A stretch of 64,000 nucleotides of DNA, taken from positions 682,001-746,000 of the forward strand of contig JALQBC010000009.1 of the NCBI GenBank assembly GCA_023375675.1, in the 5' to 3' direction. Position numbers and translations under genes: made by a program. Below, one piece after another: positions 12,518 to 24,125 of the stretch. Within the stretch, counting starts at the first letter, position 1. The number at the start of each line of letters is the position of its first letter. The stretch comes from Cytospora piceicola. Taxonomy: Eukaryota > Ascomycota > Sordariomycetes > Diaporthales > Cytosporaceae. The notes under the pieces are model-generated. The model saw nothing but the letters and a program-made list of their open reading frames with translations, ran no database searches and was not told the DNA's origin.

Positions 12518-13383
12518 TTCCTATTTGTTATATAATTGATTTGAGCGAACGTAAATACCAATTTGGAAGAGTTACAAGGATCCGTGTGAGCCTCTCTTTT
12601 CTTCGATCTTGTGTACCAGCATTATTTCGTTCCAACCTTCTTCATACCTCCGTCCCATCATTTCTGCCACCTCGTAGCGCTCGCGGATTCTTTTGCCGTG
12701 ATTGACGAAATGGAGAGGGTTTTGGAAGTTGACCCAATTCTTTCGCAATACAAAAGTCCACATGAATACAACAGGAATCCACGAAAGGGCTGAATGTGGA
12801 GGCCATCCATCCTGTGAGAGGACAACCAATAGGTACCAGTGTGCTAGGTTGTGGTGAATGTATGTATGTAGTTACGGGTGATATAGATACTTACTATACC
12901 GGGTAATGCTAACTAGGGTCGATGTTCGAGTACCCACACATATAGGGGCTGGAATGGCATCGTCAGTAAGATCTTATGTGCAAGACATCTAAACTCGACG
13001 CCCCAGGGGGGTGGGGGATCCGGTCAACCAGCCGGACACAGAAAGCTCCCTGCAGCATTCAGCATTCATACATATTTCCCCCTTAGATGATCATCTTCTT
13101 CCGTAATGAGTGGAATCTACCGCTACGTCTTGAGATGTTGAGCCGAATTCCTCATATACATATAACCCCTCGACAGGGGGGGGTGATTTAGCCTGTAAAA
13201 GCAAACCCTGGCGTCAAACCCTGAAGCTGTTGGAATGGCGGGTCCAAGAACACGGAACTTGAAGAGACAACAACTACCATAATCAATCAATCGAAGGCGC
13301 TGACCATCTCACAATATCCATCCTTCATATGAAACTATCTCACAAGGTGTAAACTTATCACAGACCAGCCCACAGGAGGCAGT
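12518..13383. other. intergenic, GH76 to cofactor D
   Basis: About 870 bp between two genes on the same strand, presumably GH76 3' UTR followed by the cofactor D promoter. No reading frame or structured element stands out, apart from short G runs near 13005-13017 and 13177. Confidence 0.5.
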
Positions 13384-16300
13384 ATGGACGCCCCTGAAGA
13401 GGACTTGGATATTAAGCTGCAAAGGGTCTCCGGGGAGCTCATCACCGCCTTTGACCAGCGTCTCGAACCCTTTCTGAGAAAATCAGATGGATCTGGCCAA
13501 GTGCGGTCGCGCGTTCGCACGCGTGACGCATCTCATCTGATCTCCAACGTAAGTGACTGAGCTTATAAGCCCGAAAGTCGGACAGATTTGCTGATCTACT
13601 GGGATAGCTTCTTGACCCCTTTCAAGAACTGCCTCAGCTTCTTGATCCACATCTACCGAAATGGCTACCCATGCTCGCCGGGGCCCTCTTGGAGTATCTT
13701 CAGACAAGACGGAGACGCCCGAGGCAGGCTTTCACCGAGTCCTCGCAGTTGATGCCCCTGCCGACTGCTGTCTGCAAGTTGATCTACACGTTCTGCAAGA
13801 TCCGCGGCGAGAAGGTCATCGTGCGTTTCTTCAACGTGGAAACCAAATATCTTGAGCTCCTTCTCTCCGCACTGGAAGAAGCAGAGAGGCATCAGGACTC
13901 AGACGACGCTTCATTTCAGTGGACCTGGGAGGAACGATATGTCGTGCTTCTGTGGCTCTCTCACCTCATGCTTGCGCCATTCGATCTCTCTATCATATCA
14001 TCGGTATACATGGAGGACGTCGACATTGCTGGTGTTGTAGGGTTCTTCTGGCCTTCCAACGTCCCTGGTATCACAATCCGGATTTTGCCCCTGGCAGCCA
14101 AATACCTGGCATGCCCCGGGAAAGAGCGAGATGCCGCCAAGGCTCTGTTGGTACGGATGGCGATGCGGAGGGACATGCAGCAACTCGGAGTGACAAATGC
14201 TCTGATGCAGTGGGCCCTCTTCTGGTTGACCCCGAGAAGCGACGGAGAGATCCAGTCCCCTTACAAGTACATTGGAGTGCTTGCTTTCCTCGCAGGGATC
14301 CTGGCTTCATCGGCCGAGACATCTGATATGGAGAAGTACTTGTCTACTGTATTCAACGCAGTGAATGCCATTTCGTCAAGCGACGATGTCATGTCCAATG
14401 TCGTTAAATCGTCCGCGCTTGCGAAAAAGGTTACCATCAAGGTTATGCGCTCCATAGCCGTGTCCAAGCTGAGAAGGGACAGACAAGACATGGCAGGCAT
14501 TGAGCTCGTCGAAGCCACCATTGGACACCTGATGGAGTGCCTTGGAGATAATGACACACCAGTCAGGCTCGCGGCAAGCAAAGCTCTGAGCATAATCACC
14601 CTCAAGCTGCCCTCCGATATGGCCTCTCAGGTGGTACAGGTCGTGTTGGAGTTGCTGAACCGTAATGTACGCTGGATCGAGGTCAAGTCAAACCCATCGC
14701 TCCCGCCCGCGAGAGACTTGTCTTCGGTCGATCCTCTTGAATGGCACGGGCTGATGCTCACGCTTTCTCATCTCCTATATCGACGGTCGCCGCCCCCGGC
14801 AAGTCTGGGTAATATCATCCAAGCATTGCTTCGCGGCCTCTCTTTTGAACAGCGAAGCGCATCAGGAGGTTCCATTGGGAGCAATGTTCGCGATGCAGCT
14901 TGTTTCGGTATTTGGGCGCTCGCGAGGCGGTACAGCACCGAAGAGCTCCTGGGAGTACCTACGGAGGCTGTAATAGATGCGGCCACTAAGGGCACGGACT
15001 TTGAATACAGCAACTCTGAAAACGCGGATAGGTCTGTTTTGCAGGTCCTCGCCACACATCTTGTTGTCACCGCATCACTTGATGCAGCCGGCAACATTAG
15101 GCGTGGCTCATCAGCCGCCCTGCAGGAGCTCATCGGGAGGCATCCCAACACGGTGGAAAAGGGCATCGAGATTGTGCAAACAGTGGATTACCATTCTGTA
15201 GCCTTACGATCGAGGGCGATGCGCGAAGTGGCTCTAGGTGCTACACAGCTTCACTCGCAGTATGGAGATGCAGCACTCGAGGCTCTGCTTGGCTGGCGAG
15301 GTATAGGAGACGGGAATCCAGTTGCCCGCAGACTCGCAGGGCTCTCCTACGGTGCGGTCACGGCTGAGTTGGCGAGAACAAAACCAAGCAGCTTCCAAGT
15401 GCTCCTGATGGCCATGGAAAATGCCATACAATCCATCACAGTGTTACAAATACGTCAAGTTGAGGAGAGGCATGGTCTTCTGCTGGCGTTGGCCTCAGTC
15501 CTGGACAAAATTCCCGAAATGGTCAGGGAAAATAGACACATCGAGGAACAACAGTTGTCATATCTGACGTCTATCATCCAAAGATCATTGTTGTCGTTGG
15601 AGTCGACCCTCAGCCTTGTCGAAACCACGACCTTCCGTCGCCCTGAACTCATAATTGAGGCGACATGCCGGCTTTTCATATCTTATTTCCCGGTCCTCGA
15701 AGCAGTGACTCTTGGTCTGGATGCTGCCATGCCCACTGCATCGGTGTCTGGACCCAGTCTGCTCTCGCCTTCAGGGACGAGCACGATTGCTGGTACCATA
15801 TCTAATCTCGATAAAGGCCCTAGGTCTAAGGATCCCCTCGCCACTCGGATTCTTGGTATTTTCCAGAGGAATTTGGATGTGTGGCTAAGCAGACCGGAAC
15901 CAGAGGTTACTCAGGCAGCATCTGATGCCTCGGTGATTCTTGCGATTTTCTTGGACGGTGCTCAACAGCGCGATGAACTGGTTGCAAGCTGGGCAGAACT
16001 GGTCCGGCATCGATCTCGATCCGGAAATCTGGCAGGGCACCTATTGGCCCTCACGAAGTCTTATGCGACTGTATCCCACGGCCAAGGTAGGGCGAGAGCA
16101 GACTTAATCTGTGGAAGTTTGCTGGAACGTTGGGCACAAGACCAGGATGTGACTGTACGAGAGTGGATACTCCAGAGCCTCATAGAAAGCGAGGTATTAC
16201 CGCACAACCAGGAACTTCTTCTGCGGCTGATCTTGGAGGGATTGGAAGACTACACGACAACTGCAAGAGGTGATGTGGGCTCTCACGTTCGCCTGCAGGC

Positions 16301-17276
16301 TATCAAGGCAACCAAGCATCTCTGGTCATTGCTGGCGCGGTCAGATGCTGAGAGCTCGGCATCCCGCACGGTAGCGTCTGGTCTTCTGCTGCCGATGCTT
16401 CGCCTGGCTGCAGAGAAGCTCGACAGGGTGAGAGTTGAGGCACAGTCAACTTTGGCATTGGCTTTACGTTCAGAGTATGTACCGGGACAGCCTTCCACCT
16501 ACGCGGTAACACGAGTGCAAGCTAACACGTTTCCCAGCTCGTCATCGCAGCTCACGAAGCTCACCTTTTCGTCCCAAAGCTATTTCCTCTTCCTCCTCAA
16601 CCTTGTAACCAGCGACTGGCTGCATGCCTCATTCAACCTCGGAGCCGTGACTGAAACCGACAGGCGGACGGATGAGCTCTTGGCCGGGCTTGTGGTGTCG
16701 GCTGACACAGGCAACGAAGACCTCGTGATAGCCAGCCGAGCTGCACTTACCGAGTACTGTGAGGCAGGCCAGGAGAACATTGACCGGGTGTGCATGGCCC
16801 TATCCCGAAACCTGAAGGCCCGCCAGGGCCAGGACAGGGTCGTCGTCCCAACGCTGGAGATCATCGCATTCTTGTTCTCCGTGGGGATATACCAGAGAAC
16901 CACTATGGTGGATTTCAAGAATCTCTGCCTTCAGGTCCAAAAGGCGGGATACAAGAGCGGAAACGTGCGCAAGCTCGAGGCGTGCGTCAAGGTCTACGGG
17001 GGCGTCGCGGCTATGGGTGATCAAGCTGTCCCCTTGGCACCGATGGCTGATGAGACACTGCAGCAGAGGAGGAGCGACGGCGCGGCGGAGGCGAGAAAAA
17101 GGCTGGGCGCGCTGTTGATCCACCCGTGGCCCCGCGTCAGAGACTCGGTCGTTGATGAACTCTGGGGCCTGATGTCCGGAGGGGATATCGATACGGCTGC
17201 GAGGCTGAAGGGTGTAGATTGGGGCAAGGCCGAGAAGGGGCTTATCAAGGAGCTGTTGCTTATCCTTGGTTTATGA
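13384..17276 (+). CDS. TBCD: tubulin-specific chaperone D (cofactor D)
   Basis: Cofactor D binds beta-tubulin released from CCT and, with cofactors E and C, assembles the alpha/beta heterodimer. Exon 1 is 13384-13548 and exon 2 starts at 13608 after a 59-bp phase-0 intron (GTAAGT...GATAG). The protein is about 1,277 aa without, or 1,256 aa with, removal of a second in-frame 63-bp intron at 16475-16537 (see findings). It is a HEAT/armadillo-repeat solenoid throughout. Diagnostic blocks are KYLELLLSALE and WEERYVVLLWLSHL near the N-terminus and the family signature ARGDVGSHVR at about residue 941. The start is the first ATG giving an acidic leader that joins the conserved domain in frame. Length matches the usual ~1,150-1,250 residues. 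Single-copy housekeeping gene in a plain setting. Confidence 0.93.
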
Positions 17277-20000
17277 TACTATTCTACAGGCGATATTTTC
17301 ACATTTGCATCTCATTATCGACGCCGTGGTTGGCTCATGGAGTGGCAGGAAGCCGTTCGAGGGTGCCACAGACCACATCATTACTAAGAAAGCAACGAAA
17401 CTGACAAATACACGATGCACATGTGCTGGTCTGACGTCTAGGTGTCGCCGGTGACGTCGCAATCGAACGAGCTAGGCTACCGTTCAGCGGACGTGTTCGA
17501 TCGAGTGCCCTTGGGATGACGGAGGATGAGGCGGAGGGGGTGGGTCGCACCGCGTTTCTGGTGTACTGTGTTGCCCACAAACCCGAAGGAGACCAACCTT
17601 TCTGCCTTTCTCTCGCTCCCAGACTCTCACCCAGAGGCAAAGCTGTCAACGGCCCACACCCTTAATTCGGCGAACCCAGTTCCGATGTTCCCACAGTCTC
17701 CTCCATTTCCCCACGTGTCAGGCCTGTCAACCTGGTGGGGACAAGGGGGGGAACGGTTGCTTGGCGTTTAGACAGTTTGGCGGCATCAGAAAAGATTGAC
17801 ACCCCAGTTTTAGTCTTTATGGCCTCGGCATTTACATACTTAAGTACTTACTCAAGTGACTACCCAAGTAGGTATGTCTGTACATTCAATGAGACGGTGT
17901 ACCTGCACGCGGTCCGACTTTGGCTTCCGCGCCGGGGATTGCTTCCTATTTCGCGGCGAGCTTGAGAGAGGTGTGGAACTCTGTCGAAGGGTTGACGAGT
18001 ACAAAAGCTGGCAATGAGGAGGATTGGACGAGAGTCTTGTGAGCACCGCTACAACGTGAGCTCGTAAGGCCACGAATTATGGGAATGGGTTTCACTAGGG
18101 CACGGGATAATACCTACTGCTGATCAGGGCTGTCGAAGTGTCTATCCAATGTGCAGCATTTGGTTCGAATCACTGTAGGATTTGTCAAGGCTCACTCATC
18201 CTCACAGGGGATTTGATACGCCCGCAGCAGAGAAGGAAGAGAGAGAGAAAAGGTCCCTTGCAGTGTTACATTAGATGTTTGACAACCAACTGCTACTACT
18301 GTAGGGTACTGTGGTATGCACGCACCGGCATCGCGATGCCCTCATTCCGATTTCTATTCGACCGTGCATCAGCCAACTGCCGCTGCAGATGGGACAACAG
18401 AATCTCCGAGGTGCCAACAAGGGGCGGCGTGATGGATGTATGCATGCTTCTACATGATTGCATAATAGAATACGACATGAGACATCCCATACAACATACG
18501 ACAACTGTCTGCAAGCATTTCGCCTCTCCCAAATTTTAACTGAAATGAACAATCTGTACCCAGTAAAACGAAACGAAATGAATTGAATTGGCCAACACCA
18601 TCACCATCACCATCACCATCATGCTGACCGCCATCATTTTAAAGAGACACGGCAAAGAAGAGTAACCATCGACAGATAAATACTGAAGTACATAGACTAC
18701 ATGTATGTACGGATACATCTCAAACTGGGGGAGCCTTGGAATGGAATCTGCCCAGGTGGTATTTTACCTAGAGAAGTACCTGGGTACACACATTACAACC
18801 CCCGAAGTCGATCGGGCGTTGAGCTGCCCAAGCACCTAGACTAATGTAAATGACAGGGTCGACATCGGTAATTTTTAGGGCGAATCACTGACTGTTTCGG
18901 TCGACTGAAGCGGTCTGTTGGGGCCATAAACTCGAGGCTCGTGACCTGGACGAGCCAATGCCAGGACAGACAGTTGGGCACTGCTACCTGCAGGCTACTA
19001 CATAGTACATACAACCGCAACGATCAAACACTATTACTACTACTATTACTACGACTACTACCACACAATAATGTAAGGATCTAAGGATCTTCATTGCAGG
19101 CAAAATCAGGTTACACGAGACGATGCTGAAGAGGGCTCCGACTCCCTGCCCATCTCTCTCTCATACAAGTCAGTCTATTACGGGTACTACTGTGTGTCCT
19201 AAATTGAGATGGCTAGGTCCCTTGGTCCCTACTTAAGTGTCCAGGTACCTACTTAAGTACCTAGGTAGGTAAGTTCTGCCACTCTACCTGCTACGTACAT
19301 AAGAGAACTAAGACATTGTATCAAACCCCTCCCAAGCGTCCCCCACCCGCAACCCGCAAACTGCCACAGTTCAAGTTGGTCCCTTACTAGCACTAGTCTC
19401 CCCCACTGAGAACCCACAATACAACCAATCTATCCTGTCTATCAGGTCTATCTACTGTAATGGAACATTGAATTGTCGATGGACCCCCCCCCCTGACCTT
19501 GAAAAAGACCTCTCTGATTCCCATCCTCAGGTGCCAGGTCCCAGCGGACCTCACGGACCTCACCGTATTCACATACATACTTGCCTAAGTATTTGTGGAC
19601 TATTCTATCATATCCACGTACATATACTTATCTATCAATCGATCGATCAATTAATCAATCTACATATAGTACCGCATTGTAATAACATCCTACGTCTGGA
19701 TCTACATCTCTCCTCCCTTTACCTCCGGCCCCCTCTCTCACTCACACAGACCCCCCCTCCCCCCCCATCACGAAAAACGTTTGCGCGCAGTGCAATCCTG
19801 CGACGAAACCGACAGTTTTGCAACTCGCTCCCGCATCCCCCCTCACCCATTGGCGGCGGCAGGTTTAGCTCTCAGGAGCCCAAAGGCCGCGGCCCGCCAG
19901 CCCGCTGCCCAACATTCCAGCCCCAACCAACTCCAGGGCCCCGCTGCCCTTGCGGTGGTCCCAGGCCTCCCCGACCACTTCCGAGGATGTCCAACTCGCC
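17277..20000. other. intergenic region with palindromes and microsatellites
   Basis: About 2.7 kb without a supported gene. Contains palindrome clusters of the CTTAAG/CCTAGG class (17836-17874, 19229-19275), a CACCAT repeat (about 18597-18622), a CTA/TTA triplet tract (about 19029-19060) and a pyrimidine-rich stretch with C runs at 19480-19770. The last part probably carries the promoter and an unseen 5' exon of the next gene. Confidence 0.5.
19229..19275. repeat. cluster of CTACTTAAGT and CCTAGGTAGG palindromes
   Basis: Three overlapping palindromic units within 47 bp, in the long intergenic stretch before the coiled-coil gene. Confidence 0.75.
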
Positions 20001-21677
20001 ATGGACGCCCTGGCCAACCTCAAGGACCACTGCCCCGACTGGGCCAAGCGCATCGACGAGCTCAGCGGCCAGATCGAACAGAGGCAGCTAGAGCTGGCAG
20101 AGCTCGCAGCTCGGCAGCATCATCAGCAGCAGCAGCAGCAACAGCAGTTAGAACGTTCCTCGGATGGGCGGACAGGGTCTAAGAAGTCGCTGCGGAAGTG
20201 CGGGTCTACCGAGTCGCTAAGGCCCCCCAACGAGGAAGGCGAGGCGCATCCCGGTTCCGCCACTACACCAGGCAGGACAAGTCCAGAGCACAGTAAGAAT
20301 GTTGTGCAGGACGCAAGACGGGCATCGGTAGCATCGAGGGGTGGCATTGAAAAGCCACAAAGGGACCCAAGCAACGGCAATACCAATGGCAATGGCAACG
20401 GCAACGGCCACGGCCATAGCTCCTCGAGCCCCTCGACCTCGGAGCGGCAGGCGAACCAGGTCGTGGCCGTCGCCTCGGCCAAGGCACGGGCTACATTGCG
20501 CAGGACACAGCTAAGCAGGCGGCGCGCCGCTGCCGCCGCGGCCGAGTCGCTCCTCTCGGCAGACGGTGCCACGCCCGCCAAGTACCGCAGCCGGAACCTG
20601 GTCATCGTGTACTACGACAGCTACGTGCAGTCCTTCTTCGAGGACCTGGTCAAGTTCGTGAGCGCCAGCCGGAACCTCATGCGCAAGGCGAAGATGGCCG
20701 CCAGGGTCGCGCAGATCAAGAGGATGGCGGAGCTGGAGATGCCGGACGACGATGACTCGGAGTCATCGGGCGAAGAGCCCCGGGTAGACGGAGACGGGAG
20801 CGCAACTGCACTATTTGTGCCGCTGCGGTCGGCACCTGTGGCCCTGAAACCGGATGTTCCGAATCTCGAGCTCGGTACCACTACTGGTGAGAACAAGGAG
20901 AACGGCACGGGAGAACAGAAAGACTTGAAGGCTCCTGCTGCTGCTGACGGCAAATTGGACGAACGTGATGTCAACGGGGGTTTATCGGCCCCCAGCCCGG
21001 CTGAACAGCCCTATGTGCGTCCAGCCACGGCCTTGAACGACAATGGCAATGGCAATGGCAACGGAAACGGCCACAAGCCCTCGCCACCCAACCCCAGACC
21101 CACCCCGGCGTCCATGTCAGCCCGGCCCAGCAAAAGGGGCGGCTTCTCCTATTCCAGTCTCGGCTTCGGCGAACCGCAGCAGCCCGACGCCTTCGACGAG
21201 CTAGACAAAGGACTGGAATTTGTGCAGTCCATGTGCGAGCACGCGGCCCACCAGTTCCTAAGGGATGGTGATTGCACCGATGAGATCGTCAAGATCAGGG
21301 ACCGCCTCAACGAGACGAAAGAGAAGGCCGACAGGGAAATGGAGCGCCTGCTGCAGCAAGGTGGCACCAGCGGCGCGCTGGATGCCAAGACGAGGGAGGA
21401 GTCGGCCCGGAACTGGAGTTATCGGCCGCAGAGCGTGAAGAGGGACGCCCTTGGGACGAGGGCGAGGACGAGTCTTGGCAGCGGGAGGTTCGGCATCCCG
21501 AGGGCTGAGAGCGAGAGGCCCGCCGCGGAGAAGGAGGAGGTAGAAGGGCTGCTGGGACAGATTAACGGTGTGCTGGAGGTTGACGAACGAGCCCGCGATA
21601 ATGATGAGGCCAGTGAACCTCCGAGGTTTCAATACAGGTCAACGAGGGCGATGGGTCCGCAGAGGATGGCGCCTTGA
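20001..21677 (+). CDS. uncharacterised fungal coiled-coil / low-complexity protein
   Basis: Frame of at least 558 aa from the first in-frame ATG. The frame stays open upstream to about 19869 with protein-like sequence but no ATG, so the real N-terminus probably lies in an earlier exon. Candidate acceptor: CTCTCAG ending near 19875. Visible parts: a helical N-terminus (DALANLKDHCPDWAKRIDEL), a poly-Q run coded by CAG (20117-20147), an Asn-Gly repeat (about 20370-20412), a conserved-looking core around residue 203 (YYDSYVQSFFEDLVKFV) followed by a basic helix, an acidic patch (DDDDSESSGEEP), a second Asn-Gly repeat (about 21043-21072) and a C-terminal helical segment with coiled-coil potential. 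No signal peptide or membrane span. I do not recognise a named family. Confidence is in coding status, not function. Confidence 0.7.
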   Translation: MDALANLKDHCPDWAKRIDELSGQIEQRQLELAELAARQHHQQQQQQQQLERSSDGRTGSKKSLRKCGSTESLRPPNEEGEAHPGSATTPGRTSPEHSKNVVQDARRASVASRGGIEKPQRDPSNGNTNGNGNGNGHGHSSSSPSTSERQANQVVAVASAKARATLRRTQLSRRRAAAAAAESLLSADGATPAKYRSRNLVIVYYDSYVQSFFEDLVKFVSASRNLMRKAKMAARVAQIKRMAELEMPDDDDSESSGEEPRVDGDGSATALFVPLRSAPVALKPDVPNLELGTTTGENKENGTGEQKDLKAPAAADGKLDERDVNGGLSAPSPAEQPYVRPATALNDNGNGNGNGNGHKPSPPNPRPTPASMSARPSKRGGFSYSSLGFGEPQQPDAFDELDKGLEFVQSMCEHAAHQFLRDGDCTDEIVKIRDRLNETKEKADREMERLLQQGGTSGALDAKTREESARNWSYRPQSVKRDALGTRARTSLGSGRFGIPRAESERPAAEKEEVEGLLGQINGVLEVDERARDNDEASEPPRFQYRSTRAMGPQRMAP

Positions 21678-23048
21678 TTCTGCCGGACGGTCATCCGGTC
21701 ATTGCCCAAAGAGGTGCTTTGCGACCACGACGAGGGCGAGCACGAAGGAGCCAGTCTCCAGACCTCGCCAAGTTGTAGGAAACGCCACTGAACGCCTGGG
21801 GGATACCTGTGCCTTGTCAGCACCCAAATTCTGCTTTGGACGAACATGTGGGGTGAGAGCACGACTCGAATCGCAAGCAAGAGTGGTCTCCGTTTTGGCA
21901 CCGTAAAGACAAGCTGTATGTAGGAGCCGCGAGGAGCATACCACCCCTTGAGGGCCACGGGATATGACAGCTGTGTCCTTGGGGGGGGGGGTGGTGCACG
22001 GGGTTAATTGTGGTGAAGGCACTCATTGGGCATTGAGTGACTACACGAACAATCCCAACCCAATGGACCAATTTCAGCGAGCTGGTCCTCGGAGGCTTTC
22101 GAAGCAGGCAGGAATCTGACAGCGGTGTGGTAAGCAAGATAGTCTCCCTTGCAGAGGTCTTGGTAAGAGGGGGGGGGCGGTGGTTGCAGATGACACGCAG
22201 CGAATGGCTAGCATTTGTTTTCTGGGTTTGCTGTTTTGCCCTGCACATCACGGAAGCGTCAATCATTGGGCATAGCCTTGGAGTGTTTTTCTAATATTAT
22301 CAAACAAATTCCACCTTCAGAAGCATCGCAAGGTTTCGTCTACGTGGGAGAACAGAAAAATCGAGTTCCATAGCTGGAGAGTAAGAGCACTCGGGGGTGT
22401 AGGCCCATCAAGAAGAGCTTCCACCTGGCCTTGTCGTTGGGAGAAGCGGAAAGCTGAAGGCAAGGACATAGTGAATAGCAGTGGTAAGATGAGTACCTAA
22501 TTGGACTGGTGATATGTGGAAGATAACTGGAGCTTCCAAGGCTAAGCTGGACCTTGAGCTGGGGCATATGCCAGGAAGGTAAACAATGTCTCTACGAGAT
22601 GTTTACCAACGTAGACAGGGCACATAGAAGAGCAGAGACAACGTTGAAGGAGATGGAAGTGTCTGAGCAGGCCATATATTAAACCACCTATCAATTAGCT
22701 ACCTAGGTAGTCTTACCAGTGTTGGTGTTCATCCAAATATTTATTCGAGAGCCAGGGTCACCTGGATACCCCGAGAGCCTTGGACGCGAGCTTCATTGTT
22801 CAATGCTTGTGCTTGAGCTTGTACTTGAGCTTGAGCGCACTGATGCAGGAAAGCGGAGCCTGTTCTTTAGTGTGACGGGGCACGTGAAGGGGGGCCCGAC
22901 CGTTGATCAGTGCTGTGTTGGACTGGTCGCGGGTGGCGGGGTAGCTCTCCACAACCAGGTAAGCGGGGCAGCTGTTCAATGTTCCAGTGTGCGCCTCAAG
23001 CTTCAATCACGGAGCGACCTATACCTGATAGGTATTCCATACTTCGAA
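21678..23048. other. intergenic, upstream of DcpS
   Basis: About 1.4 kb with no supported gene. It has a G run at 21980, a short CTACCTAGGTAG palindrome near 22700, a CACGTG hexamer at 22881-22886 and a TTGAGC hexamer tract at about 22808-22836, roughly 240 bp before the DcpS start. Confidence 0.5.
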
Positions 23049-24125
23049 ATGTCGACCCCTGAGGAGCTCATCCCCAGATTCAAACTTGGGCGCCTGCTCA
23101 ATCAAGGCAAGCTTACGCTCACAACAAAACTTCGCATGTGCATAGCATTGTCACGCTAACCCAACCCACAACACAAAGACCAAGCAGGGAGACGAACTTC
23201 CTTATATGGCACCATCGACGCGCAGCCCGCGCTGCTCATCCTCGAGCGTGCCCCCTTTCCGATCTCTGACGACTACTTAGGCTCCATAGCCGCCAGCCTG
23301 CGCACGTTGAAGAACCTTGGTGCCAATGACATCTACTACTGGTACATGGCCGGTAGCGGCACAATACAGCACCATACCGGCACCGACAATCACAATGACA
23401 TTGACAATGACTTCGCCGATCTTAAGATTAATCTGATCTACCCCTGCACAGAACAACACGTCAAGAAATATAGTAAACAGGGCGTCCGTTTCGTAAAAGA
23501 GACACCCGATATCTATAGGGAAAGAATTCGACCATACATGCAATCCAAGCGCGACCAAGGCCGGTTGAACTGGGTGTTCAATATCATCGAAGGCAAGAAA
23601 GAGGTCGAGGATGTCATCTACAGGACCACCCTCGGCGAGGCGGGTGACGAGGGCTTCCTCCTCTTGCCCGACCTGAACTGGGACCGCAAAACAATCGACG
23701 CCCTCCACCTGCTGGGCATCGTGGAGCGCCGGGACATCTGGAGTCTGAGGGACCTCAAGGTCAAGCATGTCCCGTGGCTCGAACACATGAGGGCGCAGCT
23801 TGTCCAGGCCACTGAGAAGGTATACCCCGATATCGAGTCCGATCAGCTCAAGCTGTACGTGCATTATCAGCCCACGTACTACCATTTCCACATCCACATC
23901 GTCCACGTAGCGCTGGAGGCTGGCGCGACGCAAGCCACGGGCAAAGCCATCGGGTTGGAAAGCATAATCGAGCATCTGAAAAGTATGGGCGACGATCAAG
24001 AAAAGGGCATGGACTCAGTTTCGTTGGGCTATACGCTTGGAGAGGCTAGCGAGCTGTGGACCGAGGTCTTCGAGCCGATTAAGAGGAATGGTACTGCTTC
24101 TCAATCTCCAGCACCAGGTCGTTAA
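23049..24125 (+). CDS. DCPS: scavenger mRNA-decapping enzyme DcpS (HIT family)
   Basis: DcpS hydrolyses the cap left after 3'-5' mRNA decay, releasing m7GMP. Exons 23049-23106 and 23179-24125 give 334 aa, the usual length. The intron (72 bp, phase 1) has a GC donor (AAG|GCAAGC), branch GCTAAC and acceptor AAAG; no GT donor fits, and the splice restores a continuous N-terminal domain (RLLNQDQAGRRTSLYGTI). The N-terminal dimerisation domain is followed by LNWVFNIIEGKKE and the C-terminal HIT domain with the triad YHFHIHIVH (His-x-His-x-His) near residue 280; the central His is the nucleophile. The start is the first Met of the conserved domain; an upstream in-frame ATG at 22802 would add unrelated sequence. 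Its last 47 coding bases overlap the convergent GILT-like gene. Confidence 0.92.

Noticed and set aside
18597..19060. CACCAT and CTA triplet tracts as a CRISPR or satellite array
   Set aside because: Simple microsatellites without spacers; the genome is eukaryotic.
23277..23999. 240-codon frame opposite DcpS
   Set aside because: Antisense shadow of the well-supported HIT-family exon.
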